This document shows positions 17,422-24,096 of a DNA stretch of 64,000 nucleotides, piece by piece. Source of the DNA: an uncultured Bacteroidota bacterium (GTDB lineage: Bacteria; Bacteroidota; Bacteroidia; Chitinophagales; Chitinophagaceae); the NCBI GenBank assembly GCA_903831935.1, contig CAIKZP010000037.1:1-64000 (forward strand), written 5' to 3'. The notes beneath the pieces are model-generated. The model was given only the letters and a program-made list of their open reading frames with translations. It ran no database searches and was not told where the DNA came from. Positions within the stretch are counted from its first letter, which is position 1, and the number at the start of each line of letters is the position of its first letter. The translations under genes and the position numbers were made by a program.

Positions 17422-17637
17422 ATGAAAACAACAAAAATGCTGATGATGGCAGCTTTTACCATCTTATCAATATCTGTTTTTGCTCAAACATCAACAGGTC
17501 AAACCAAACAAAAAGCAGATACTACTGTGGTAAAAAAAGATGCTTTTGTTTGTCCAATGCATAAAGACATTACTAGTCCAAAACCAGGCAAGTGTAGTAA
17601 ATGTGGAATGGATTTAAAGGCAAAAAAACCGGCATAA
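17422..17637 (+). CDS. Small secreted heavy-metal-binding domain protein
   Basis: This 71-residue protein has a signal peptide (MAAFTILSISVFAQ) followed by a heavy-metal binding domain (HMBD/YHS-like, PF19335) with the pattern VCPMH...GKCSKCGMDL. The same domain occurs at the N-termini of copper P-type ATPases and CusB-type efflux proteins. It starts 19 nt after the TonB receptor stop, so it is almost certainly in the same operon. It probably acts as a periplasmic metal chaperone or buffer. Confidence 0.85.
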   Translation: MKTTKMLMMAAFTILSISVFAQTSTGQTKQKADTTVVKKDAFVCPMHKDITSPKPGKCSKCGMDLKAKKPA

Positions 17638-17664
17638 TATTCTTTTAAATGAATATTATACTTA

Positions 17665-17686
17665 CTTTCATTTTCTAGAATGAAAG
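17665..17686 (+). promoter_or_regulatory. Hairpin covering the start codon of the ABC ATPase gene
   Basis: CTTTCATT and AATGAAAG form a perfect 8-bp stem with a 6-nt loop. The first ATG (17680-17682) lies inside the 3' arm, so folding would hide it. A second in-frame ATG at 17689 is just outside. Confidence 0.4.
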
Positions 17687-18930
17687 AGATGAATCATATT
17701 GCTATTTACTTACCAGCAAATGCAAATAAGGCCCTAGTTATGGGCCTTATTTGTAAGCATCCTTTATTACAAGCGTATAATATTTTTAATAATAATGCAG
17801 CAATATTTTCAAGTGAAGCATTAGATCAATTTTTAAAGGAAGAGTTCTTACACGGAGAAACTGGTTTTGATACAGGCTTTAATAGACCACTACATACTAT
17901 GTCTAGTGGCGAACAGAAAAAAGTATTGCTCCAATTTTTACTTAGCCAAAATCCTGCTTATTTTATTGTAGACGAAGTGTATGATCATTTAGATATTGCA
18001 ACGCAAGCGGTTGTTTTAAAAAAGTTTGAATCAATAGCCCAAACAATTCCTATCATTCAAATATTTCACAGAAAGAAAGAAATATTTCCATTTATCAACC
18101 ATTATTTTTCTTACCATAATAATGATTTAATTGCTCATGTAAGTTTAGAACATCTTCTTTTGGATATTAAAGGTCAGGTTCATGCAGGAACAGATTTAAC
18201 TTTGCCATTACCATTAACAACTTTTAATATCCCTTTAAATCCTTTAGTAGCATTAATTAATGTTTCGGTAAGTTATGATGGAAGACCAATTGTGAAAGAT
18301 ATTAATTGGACAATTAACGCTGGTGAATTTTGGCAATTAATTGGTCCTAATGGTAGTGGTAAAACAACCATATTATCGCTTATTACTGGAGACAATCCGA
18401 AAGGATATGGACAAGAACTATACCTCTTTGGCAAAAAGAAAGGATCAGGTGAAACCGTATGGGATATCAAACAGAAAATTGGTTATTTTAATGCCTCGCT
18501 CACACAGCATTTTTCTAGGCAAGACTCCATTGAAAAAATGATTATTTCAGGCTTTAATGATTCAATTGGATTATATATTAAACCCACAGACCAACAGATA
18601 AGATTAGCGCAAGAATGGTTGCACTTTATTCAACTTTACCCACAAAGAAATAAAGCAATTCAGTTTTTAACCTTGGCACAACAACGGATGGTTTTAATAG
18701 CTCGTGCAATGGTTAAGCACCCGCCACTATTAATTTTAGACGAACCTACAGCTGGACTAGACGATGCATCTGCTGCTTTAATTATAACAATGATTCAGCA
18801 AATTGTAAATCAGTCTACAACTACTATTCTCTATGTGTCTCATAGTAGGGAAGAGGGTTTAACACCAACCAGTATATTTGAACTTTCGCCATCTGAATTT
18901 GGTGCTACAGGAACGATTGTTTCAACTTAA
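17680..18930 (+). CDS. ModF-like ABC ATPase with two fused, reciprocally degenerate nucleotide-binding domains
   Basis: This 416-residue cytoplasmic protein has two ABC domains and no membrane segment, like ModF. The first (residues 1-165) lacks a working Walker A (PANANKALV where a P-loop is expected) but keeps the signature MSSGEQKK and Walker B YFIVDEVYDHLD. The second (about 190-405) has a good Walker A GPNGSGKTT and Walker B LLILDEPTAGLD but a degenerate signature LTLAQQRM. Pairing the good halves would make one composite ATP site and one dead site. Start is the first ATG or the ATG three codons later. It follows the metal genes, so a link to metal import is possible, but no permease is adjacent. 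Confidence 0.8.
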   Translation: MKEMNHIAIYLPANANKALVMGLICKHPLLQAYNIFNNNAAIFSSEALDQFLKEEFLHGETGFDTGFNRPLHTMSSGEQKKVLLQFLLSQNPAYFIVDEVYDHLDIATQAVVLKKFESIAQTIPIIQIFHRKKEIFPFINHYFSYHNNDLIAHVSLEHLLLDIKGQVHAGTDLTLPLPLTTFNIPLNPLVALINVSVSYDGRPIVKDINWTINAGEFWQLIGPNGSGKTTILSLITGDNPKGYGQELYLFGKKKGSGETVWDIKQKIGYFNASLTQHFSRQDSIEKMIISGFNDSIGLYIKPTDQQIRLAQEWLHFIQLYPQRNKAIQFLTLAQQRMVLIARAMVKHPPLLILDEPTAGLDDASAALIITMIQQIVNQSTTTILYVSHSREEGLTPTSIFELSPSEFGATGTIVST

Positions 18931-19030
18931 ATATCAGCAATAGATATTAATTATTGTATAAACCACTGAACTTTTTTCGGTGAAAATGGCTATGTTTTTT
19001 ATTAGTAGATAGCGATGTTTGTTGGGTAAG

Positions 19031-19047
19031 CATTTAATGATTAAATG
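19031..19047. promoter_or_regulatory. Inverted repeat upstream of C1 peptidase
   Basis: CATTTAA-TGA-TTAAATG is a perfect 7-bp inverted repeat about 32 nt before the peptidase start, extended by AAG/CTT with one bulged base. It could be an operator. No TAnnTTTG box was found in this 148-bp gap. Confidence 0.3.
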
Positions 19048-19078
19048 ACTTGTTTCATAATATAAACAACATCAAAAA

Positions 19079-19846
19079 ATGGCAAATTCATTTGGATGGC
19101 TTCCAGATTTACCCGACCACAGAGATTTATTATATACCGCATCAATGATGGTGATGCGTACGCTACCCAAAAATGTAGATTTACGTTCTAATTGTCCTGA
19201 AGTTTATGAGCAAGGTATTTTAGGCAGTTGTACGGCTAATGCTTTAGCAGCAGCATTTCAGTTTGAACAAAAAAAGCAATCAATTCCAGATTTTATTCCT
19301 TCACGATTATTTATCTATTACAACGAAAGGGTATTGCTAAATACAATTTATTCAGACAGTGGTGCTTTTTTAAGAGACGGAATAAAAACAATGAATTTGC
19401 AAGGAGTTTGTTCTGAAAATGATTGGCCTTATAATGTGAATGATTTTACGGTTAAACCTCCAGAAGCATTGTATGAAAAAGCAGCCACCAATCAAGTGCT
19501 GAGTTATATGCGTTTAAATAATTCCAATATTGGTTTACTACAATCTTGTTTAGCACAAGGCTTTCCTTTTGTATTTGGATTTTCGGTTTATGAGAGTTTT
19601 AAATCAATCAATAAAAATGGCATCATGCCAATGCCTGCTTTTACTGAACAAAGGCTTGGAGGGCATGCAGTAATGGCGGTAGGGTATGATAATGAAAAAC
19701 AATATTTTATTGTAAGAAATTCCTGGAGTAATAATTGGGGTGACAATGGATATTTTTATATGCCATATACCTATATCACAGATGCCAATCGTGCCATTGA
19801 TTTTTGGACAATTAGATTGGTGGAAACCGGATTGGAAAAAATATAA
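19079..19846 (+). CDS. Papain-like C1 family cysteine peptidase
   Basis: This 255-residue protein is a C1A-type peptidase. The catalytic Cys is in GILGSCTANALAAAF (near residue 50), the His in GGHAVMAVGYD and the Asn in VRNSWSNNWGDNGY. The oxyanion Gln position lies in YEQGILGSC. There is no signal peptide and no long propeptide; the sequence begins at the FGWLPDLPDHRD motif common to bacterial C1 proteins. The target is unknown. The neighbours give no clear functional link. Confidence 0.88.
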   Translation: MANSFGWLPDLPDHRDLLYTASMMVMRTLPKNVDLRSNCPEVYEQGILGSCTANALAAAFQFEQKKQSIPDFIPSRLFIYYNERVLLNTIYSDSGAFLRDGIKTMNLQGVCSENDWPYNVNDFTVKPPEALYEKAATNQVLSYMRLNNSNIGLLQSCLAQGFPFVFGFSVYESFKSINKNGIMPMPAFTEQRLGGHAVMAVGYDNEKQYFIVRNSWSNNWGDNGYFYMPYTYITDANRAIDFWTIRLVETGLEKI

Positions 19847-19860
19847 AATTATAACCTACT

Positions 19861-20544
19861 TTAATCTGCAAGTTCTATTTTTCTTTTCTGTTCCATTCTT
19901 TCTGCTCTTTTAATCAGTCCGGATAATCCATAACGAAGCACAAATGGAATTGTCAACGGAATTAAGCGGCCCAACATGGGGTATGCAAATGAAACCACAA
20001 GCGATAAAATAAAAATAGTTGGCAATACCATTGTAAAGAAAAGTCCTAGCTGTATTCTTTCTTTTGAAATTACATGGGTTAATAGGCTTCTTTTAGGATT
20101 ACTAACATAAACCCATAAAAGGGCATTCATAATGGCTGTAAGGCAGATATTAATCACATAAAAGGCATAAGGTAAAAGCATATCACTTTCAGAAGCATAT
20201 TCGCCCAATAAACCTGAACTGAATGGCAATAATACTACCGAAAATAAAAAGAAGAGGTTTAGCCAAATTAGGTCATTGGTATAGTGTTCAATATAGCCAA
20301 ACACGCGGTGATGTACCGACCAGTAATAACCAACAATACAGAAGCTAATAATAAAACCTAAAAACTGCCAACCCATTTCATGTAGTTTTTCCCAAAGCAA
20401 TTTATCTTCTGGATGTGCTATTACAGGCACTTTAAATTCAATGACCAATAATGTAATAGCAATAGCAAATACGCCATCTGTAAAAAAGGATATTCTATCT
20501 AATTGAAAATGTGTTTTTGATTTATTGTGTTTAGCTTCTGCCAT
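19861..20544 (-). CDS. TMEM175-family potassium channel (DUF1211)
   Basis: This 227-residue membrane protein has six predicted helices. It contains the TMEM175 pore-lining signature in the form RISFFTDGVFAIAITLLVIE, with FTDG in place of the usual FSDG. Bacterial TMEM175 proteins are tetrameric K+ channels that lack the classical selectivity filter. The ORF track starts at a TTG; the ATG four codons on is preferred and still overlaps the cyclase stop by 14 nt, so translation is probably coupled. Coupling a K+ channel to a cyclase suggests ion flux as an output of this signalling operon, which is inference. Confidence 0.85.
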   Translation of the reverse strand: MAEAKHNKSKTHFQLDRISFFTDGVFAIAITLLVIEFKVPVIAHPEDKLLWEKLHEMGWQFLGFIISFCIVGYYWSVHHRVFGYIEHYTNDLIWLNLFFLFSVVLLPFSSGLLGEYASESDMLLPYAFYVINICLTAIMNALLWVYVSNPKRSLLTHVISKERIQLGLFFTMVLPTIFILSLVVSFAYPMLGRLIPLTIPFVLRYGLSGLIKRAERMEQKRKIELAD

Positions 20545-22657
20545 GATACGATGCAATTTTATTAGTTATATCAACTATTATTTTATTTTTATTTTTTGTT
20601 CTTAATTTATTAGCGGTTTTTGTAAAGTAGGTATGTGATTCAAGAAAGTTTTTTTGAATCACCAGCCAATCAATTTCAGAAATAGTATTTTTTAAAGAAA
20701 TTTCTTTTAACAATAAGCCACTTATTTCTGCATAATTGTCTTTGCCTATATAATCTAGGTCTGCGTCGCAAATAATTTTTTCTAATAAATTTTTTGGACT
20801 TTGCGGAATTTTAGTAGCCATAATCATTCCGTTTATTTTTTCAATGATATCTACTGAAAATCCTAACTGTGTTAAAATTGTTTTTGCATACTCACAACCC
20901 TTTTTTTCGTGATCAACAGGGCTCCAAACAAATCCAATATCATGTAGCCATGCGGCTAATTGTAAGTACAGCAAGTCTTGTTTAGAAACTTGTTCTTTTT
21001 TTCCATAAAATTTAACTGCATCAACTACCGATTTTATATGGTGTATATTATGGTAACTAGAACTTGTTGGAATATTATTTGTTTGGAATGATTCTAGCAT
21101 TTCAAACAAGGCTAGATAGGTAATTTCAGTATTTTTTTTGTGTTGGATAGAGCGAATAGCAATTGGTTTTGTTTTACCCTTTACTTTAATTGGGGTTAGC
21201 TTTTGGCAATTGTATTTTTTCTTTTCTTTTGTGTTTTCCCAAACACTATTTGAAATAATTATTTCGCCCACTTTAGCGGCAGAACACAATCTTGATGCAA
21301 GGTTTACCGCATCGCCAATTACAGTATAATTCATTTGTTGGCTAGATCCTATATTTCCGCTAATAACTTTACCTCTATTAATGCCAATACCAATTTCAAC
21401 AGGAAGTTTTCCATTAATAATTCGGTTCTGGTTAAATGCTACTAGTTTTTCTTGCATTTCAACTGCAGTTAATAGGGCATTGTCTGCATCATTTGTGTCG
21501 GGGAGTGGGGCGCCAAAAACCACCATTAAAGCATCCCCAATAATTTTGTCTAGTGTACCATTGTATTTAAAAATCACTTCAATCATTTGGTTGAAGTAGT
21601 CGTTTAAGGTGTCTACTACTTCGTTTGGAACCATTTTTTCAGACATGGCTGTGAACCCTCTAATATCAGTAAACAGAATAGTTACTTCTTGTTCTTGACC
21701 ACCTAAATTGAGAAGGTCTTCATTAATAAGAATTTGGTCTACAATTTGTTTGGATACATATTTTTGAAAAGTAGATTTTAGTTTGTCGAGATTAGACAAA
21801 TCTTCCATGGCTATAACAGTGCCAATATGTTGTTGTTGGTCATTTAAAAGCGGAGACATGGAAATATTAACGGCTGTTTTTTTTCCATGAAAATCAAGTA
21901 TTAAATTAGATTCAGATTTAAATTCAAGTGCTGATTCTGATTCTAGTAATAAGTTAATAAGTAATTCATTTTGGTCAAATACAAAGCCATAATGGTGTCC
22001 TATAAAACTAGCCCGATCTTTATTTAAAATCTTTTCAGCCGTTAAATTTATATGATTGATTTCTCCAAATAAATTGGTAGTTATTACACCAGTAGCAATT
22101 GATTCCATGACATTGTCGTTGAACGATTTTGCCTGTTGAATTTTTTCTAATAATTGAATATTGCTATAGGCAGTGCTAGCCTGAGATGCAATTGCAGAAA
22201 TCATGCTACTATCGGAGTCGTCAAATGCCGACAAGCCTTTACGGCTTTCCTTGTCTAACAAAACAATAAAACCAATTATATCTTTTTTCTGTTGTAAAGG
22301 TGCAATGATGGCATATTTGGCATTTATTTTAGACAAATGCACATTGCTATCTATATCTAAACAAACGGTTTTGCCAATACTCTTTATATCGTAAACAAAT
22401 CCTTTTTTCTTATTAAAAATAATGGAACGTAAAGGAGTGATATTGATGTTGAAATGCGCTTCAATATTTAAAATATCAGTATTGGAATCTTCTAATAAAA
22501 TAAAACCTGCAGAAGCATTGAGTACACCACATGATTTCACTAGAATTTCTTGTAATAAATCAGGGGTGTTTTCGAATGAGTTTAAGTTATTGGTAAAATC
22601 CAATAATGTTTCTAACTCTAGGTATTTTACCTGTAACGCTTCAATACTTATTTCCAT
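20531..22657 (-). CDS. GAF-PAS-class III adenylate cyclase-HD domain protein
   Basis: This 708-residue soluble signalling enzyme has four parts. A GAF sensor (about residues 20-165) and a PAS domain (about 175-290) are followed by a class III cyclase (about 310-500) and a C-terminal HD phosphohydrolase (about 535-700). The cyclase looks active: metal Asp residues in LFTDIRGF and IIGDALMV, the adenine-type Lys in LDKIIGD, and the Asn-Arg pair in GDAVNLASRL. The HD part keeps YHNIHH, WLHDIGF and CDADLDYIG. One chain may therefore both make and break a nucleotide second messenger. Start ATG is 2 nt after the STAS stop; the stop overlaps the K+ channel gene. Confidence 0.88.
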   Translation of the reverse strand: MEISIEALQVKYLELETLLDFTNNLNSFENTPDLLQEILVKSCGVLNASAGFILLEDSNTDILNIEAHFNINITPLRSIIFNKKKGFVYDIKSIGKTVCLDIDSNVHLSKINAKYAIIAPLQQKKDIIGFIVLLDKESRKGLSAFDDSDSSMISAIASQASTAYSNIQLLEKIQQAKSFNDNVMESIATGVITTNLFGEINHINLTAEKILNKDRASFIGHHYGFVFDQNELLINLLLESESALEFKSESNLILDFHGKKTAVNISMSPLLNDQQQHIGTVIAMEDLSNLDKLKSTFQKYVSKQIVDQILINEDLLNLGGQEQEVTILFTDIRGFTAMSEKMVPNEVVDTLNDYFNQMIEVIFKYNGTLDKIIGDALMVVFGAPLPDTNDADNALLTAVEMQEKLVAFNQNRIINGKLPVEIGIGINRGKVISGNIGSSQQMNYTVIGDAVNLASRLCSAAKVGEIIISNSVWENTKEKKKYNCQKLTPIKVKGKTKPIAIRSIQHKKNTEITYLALFEMLESFQTNNIPTSSSYHNIHHIKSVVDAVKFYGKKEQVSKQDLLYLQLAAWLHDIGFVWSPVDHEKKGCEYAKTILTQLGFSVDIIEKINGMIMATKIPQSPKNLLEKIICDADLDYIGKDNYAEISGLLLKEISLKNTISEIDWLVIQKNFLESHTYFTKTANKLRTKNKNKIIVDITNKIASYHGRS

Positions 22658-22659
22658 TA

Positions 22660-23001
22660 TTAAAATTCAGCCAATGCTGATTCTTCGGTTTTATATAATG
22701 ATGAATATTTAGATAAGCCCATAATATGGAATGTTTTTTCAACAATAGGAGCCATATTATAATAGCCAAGTTTTCCTTCAACCTCTTGTAATTTTTCTAT
22801 TACTTCAATTAAAATAGAAACGCCAATACTATTAACTACTTTGGTTCCAGTTAAATTTATTAGAAATTTCCTGCTACCTAAATTCATTTTTTCTATACAA
22901 ATATCATAAACTTTCTGGCCACCTTCGTTATTTAAGTATCCTTCCGTTTCTATTATTACAACCTCATTTAATTCTTTTACCAGTGTTTTAAAATCGCTCA
23001 T
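22660..23001 (-). CDS. STAS-domain anti-sigma factor antagonist-like protein
   Basis: This 113-residue single-domain STAS protein has the phosphorylation-loop region KVVNSIGVSILIEVI. The Ser is the likely target of the RsbW-like kinase encoded just upstream, although the usual preceding Asp is replaced by Asn. In partner switching, unphosphorylated STAS protein binds the kinase or an effector. Spacing is 1 nt from the kinase stop and 2 nt to the cyclase start. No PP2C phosphatase gene (RsbU or SpoIIE type) is present in the operon. Confidence 0.88.
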   Translation of the reverse strand: MSDFKTLVKELNEVVIIETEGYLNNEGGQKVYDICIEKMNLGSRKFLINLTGTKVVNSIGVSILIEVIEKLQEVEGKLGYYNMAPIVEKTFHIMGLSKYSSLYKTEESALAEF

Positions 23002-23002
23002 T

Positions 23003-23413
23003 TTATTTATTTTTTATCATTGTTATAGTAGTGCCAGCATTAGTTGATTCGAATTCAACAGAATCCATTAAGGCTTGAATTAACTGTAAACCCCATCCGC
23101 GTTTACGTTCGTCATTTCCAATTTTATTTTCAATTTTTGGTATTTCAACTTTTGATTTATCAAAACCAATTCCCTGGTCAATAACTTTAATTATCATTGA
23201 ATTTTCTTCAACGATAAAATGAATATAAATACTGTTTTCTGTTTTGGAATGTTCAAAAGCATTGATGCATGCTTCAATTAGGGCCATAGATATTTCTCCA
23301 CTTTGTTCTTCAGATAAATGCATGTGGTTAGCAATAATATCTGCTGTTTGAGTGGCAATTAACTCCATATTGGGTAAAATAGGGAGTTTTAATTCAACTG
23401 TTGGTGATTTCAT
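23003..23413 (-). CDS. RsbW/SpoIIAB-like ATP-binding serine kinase
   Basis: This 136-residue GHKL ATPase of the anti-sigma (HATPase_c_2) type shows the N-box ALIEACINAFEHS, the G1 box VIDQGIGFD and the G2 box RGWGLQLIQALMD. It should phosphorylate the STAS protein encoded next, or bind a partner protein. It is the first gene of the minus operon that continues with STAS, cyclase and K+ channel genes. No linked sigma factor is seen, so the regulated partner may be the cyclase or lie elsewhere in the genome. Confidence 0.88.
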   Translation of the reverse strand: MKSPTVELKLPILPNMELIATQTADIIANHMHLSEEQSGEISMALIEACINAFEHSKTENSIYIHFIVEENSMIIKVIDQGIGFDKSKVEIPKIENKIGNDERKRGWGLQLIQALMDSVEFESTNAGTTITMIKNK

Positions 23414-23547
23414 ATCATTCGGTTTTTTATGATTGAGGCATCAGATATGAAGTAAAGATAAAAACAGGAAATTAATAGGAATAATTTTGTATTGTAAAAT
23501 ATGATAATATTACTTGCCTATTAATTTATATACTACACTTTTTATTG

Positions 23548-23643
23548 ATGAAAATGAAGTATTTGAACAGATTAAAGCAAATAGCGGTAGTTGCTGCAAA
23601 TCAAATGGATGTAATAGCTGATTATCAGGAATATTATTGGTAA
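23548..23643 (+). CDS. Possible 31-residue small protein
   Basis: The ORF starts at ATG and encodes MKMKYLNRLKQ followed by a mixed soluble-looking stretch ending EYYW. A TAATTTTG box lies at 23482-23489, about 60 nt upstream. A TTTCCC/GGGAAA pair followed by a T-rich run lies just after the stop, but those T's also encode the lysine tail of a minus-strand mini-ORF. No homologue is recognised and chance is a real alternative. Confidence 0.22.
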   Translation: MKMKYLNRLKQIAVVAANQMDVIADYQEYYW

Positions 23644-23673
23644 TTATTTTCCCATTTAGGGCAGCCTCTTTGC

Positions 23674-23769
23674 TTAAGGGAAAGTTGTTTTTTTTCTTTT
23701 TTTATTGGGGGAGATTACTAAAAATAAAAAAAAGCAACTGCAGAATAGAAACAACAAGTTTTCTACCAT
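23674..23769 (-). CDS. Possible 31-residue single-pass membrane miniprotein (second of pair)
   Basis: Manual minus-strand translation gives MVENLLFLFCSCFFLFLVIS followed by PNKKRKKTTFP: one hydrophobic helix, then a strongly basic tail, the layout of a small inner-membrane protein with its C-terminus in the cytoplasm. It begins 2 nt after the stop of a similar mini-ORF, sharing the MV start, the LVIS boundary and the KK tail. It was too short for the ORF track. AT-rich DNA can produce such peptides by chance, so the call rests mainly on the tandem similarity. Confidence 0.4.
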   Translation of the reverse strand: MVENLLFLFCSCFFLFLVISPNKKRKKTTFP

Positions 23770-23771
23770 GA

Positions 23772-23858
23772 TTATCTAGCTGGTTTGCTATTTTTTTTGC
23801 TAAAAGAAATTACTAAAACAGCAGCAAAACATAGATATACTATTACGAATTGTACCAT
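23772..23858 (-). CDS. Possible 28-residue single-pass membrane miniprotein (first of pair)
   Basis: Manual minus-strand translation gives MVQFVIVYLCFAAVLVISF followed by SKKNSKPAR: a hydrophobic helix and a basic tail. The second mini-ORF follows after 2 nt. The two nucleotide segments share ATTACTAAAA plus a neighbouring T-run, consistent with an old duplication. No promoter box was found directly upstream. The size resembles subunit-type peptides such as KdpF or CydX, but no family is recognised. They lie upstream of the RsbW-STAS-cyclase-channel operon on the same strand. Confidence 0.42.
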   Translation of the reverse strand: MVQFVIVYLCFAAVLVISFSKKNSKPAR

Positions 23859-24072
23859 AAAAATATTTTGATAAAACTCGATATTATAGTTAAAATATCA
23901 TTTTTTAAGTAGATCAATTAATGGCTTATAATCATCAATATTCGTATAATAATTTTGTCATTAATGCTATGGATGAACCAGTTAAATTGACTTTATTTAA
24001 CTATTCTGTTAATAATATATTTATTTAAGACATATAAATGTCATAAATTCGTCAAATAGCCTGATGTTTTAT

Positions 24073-24080
24073 TAAATTTG
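24073..24080 (+). promoter_or_regulatory. -7 promoter box of histidine kinase operon
   Basis: TAAATTTG matches TAnnTTTG exactly and lies 17 nt before the kinase ATG, giving a short leader. No clear -33 TTG was found. Confidence 0.45.
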
Positions 24081-24096
24081 ATTTTTTCTAGAATTG

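Larger units (their letters stand above)
23414..24096. other. 683-bp intergenic region with miniprotein candidates
   Basis: This gap separates two divergent signalling operons. It contains two tandem minus-strand hydrophobic mini-ORFs (separate entries), one plus-strand 31-codon ORF, TAnnTTTG boxes on the plus strand at 23482, 23950 and 24073, and a short inverted repeat GACAT-ATAA-ATGTC at 24029-24042. A 35-codon plus ORF (23921-24028) is also open but has no supporting features. No RNA gene was recognised. Confidence 0.6.

Noticed and set aside
23648-23697. TTTCCC/GGGAAA hairpin with T-tract read as a terminator
   Set aside because: The T-tract also encodes the basic tail of a minus-strand miniprotein, so the terminator reading is kept only as part of a low-interest finding.
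23921-24028. Plus-strand 35-codon ORF in the signalling gap
   Set aside because: It is rich in Asn/Tyr/Phe as expected from AT-rich DNA and has no partner, helix or upstream box in the right place.
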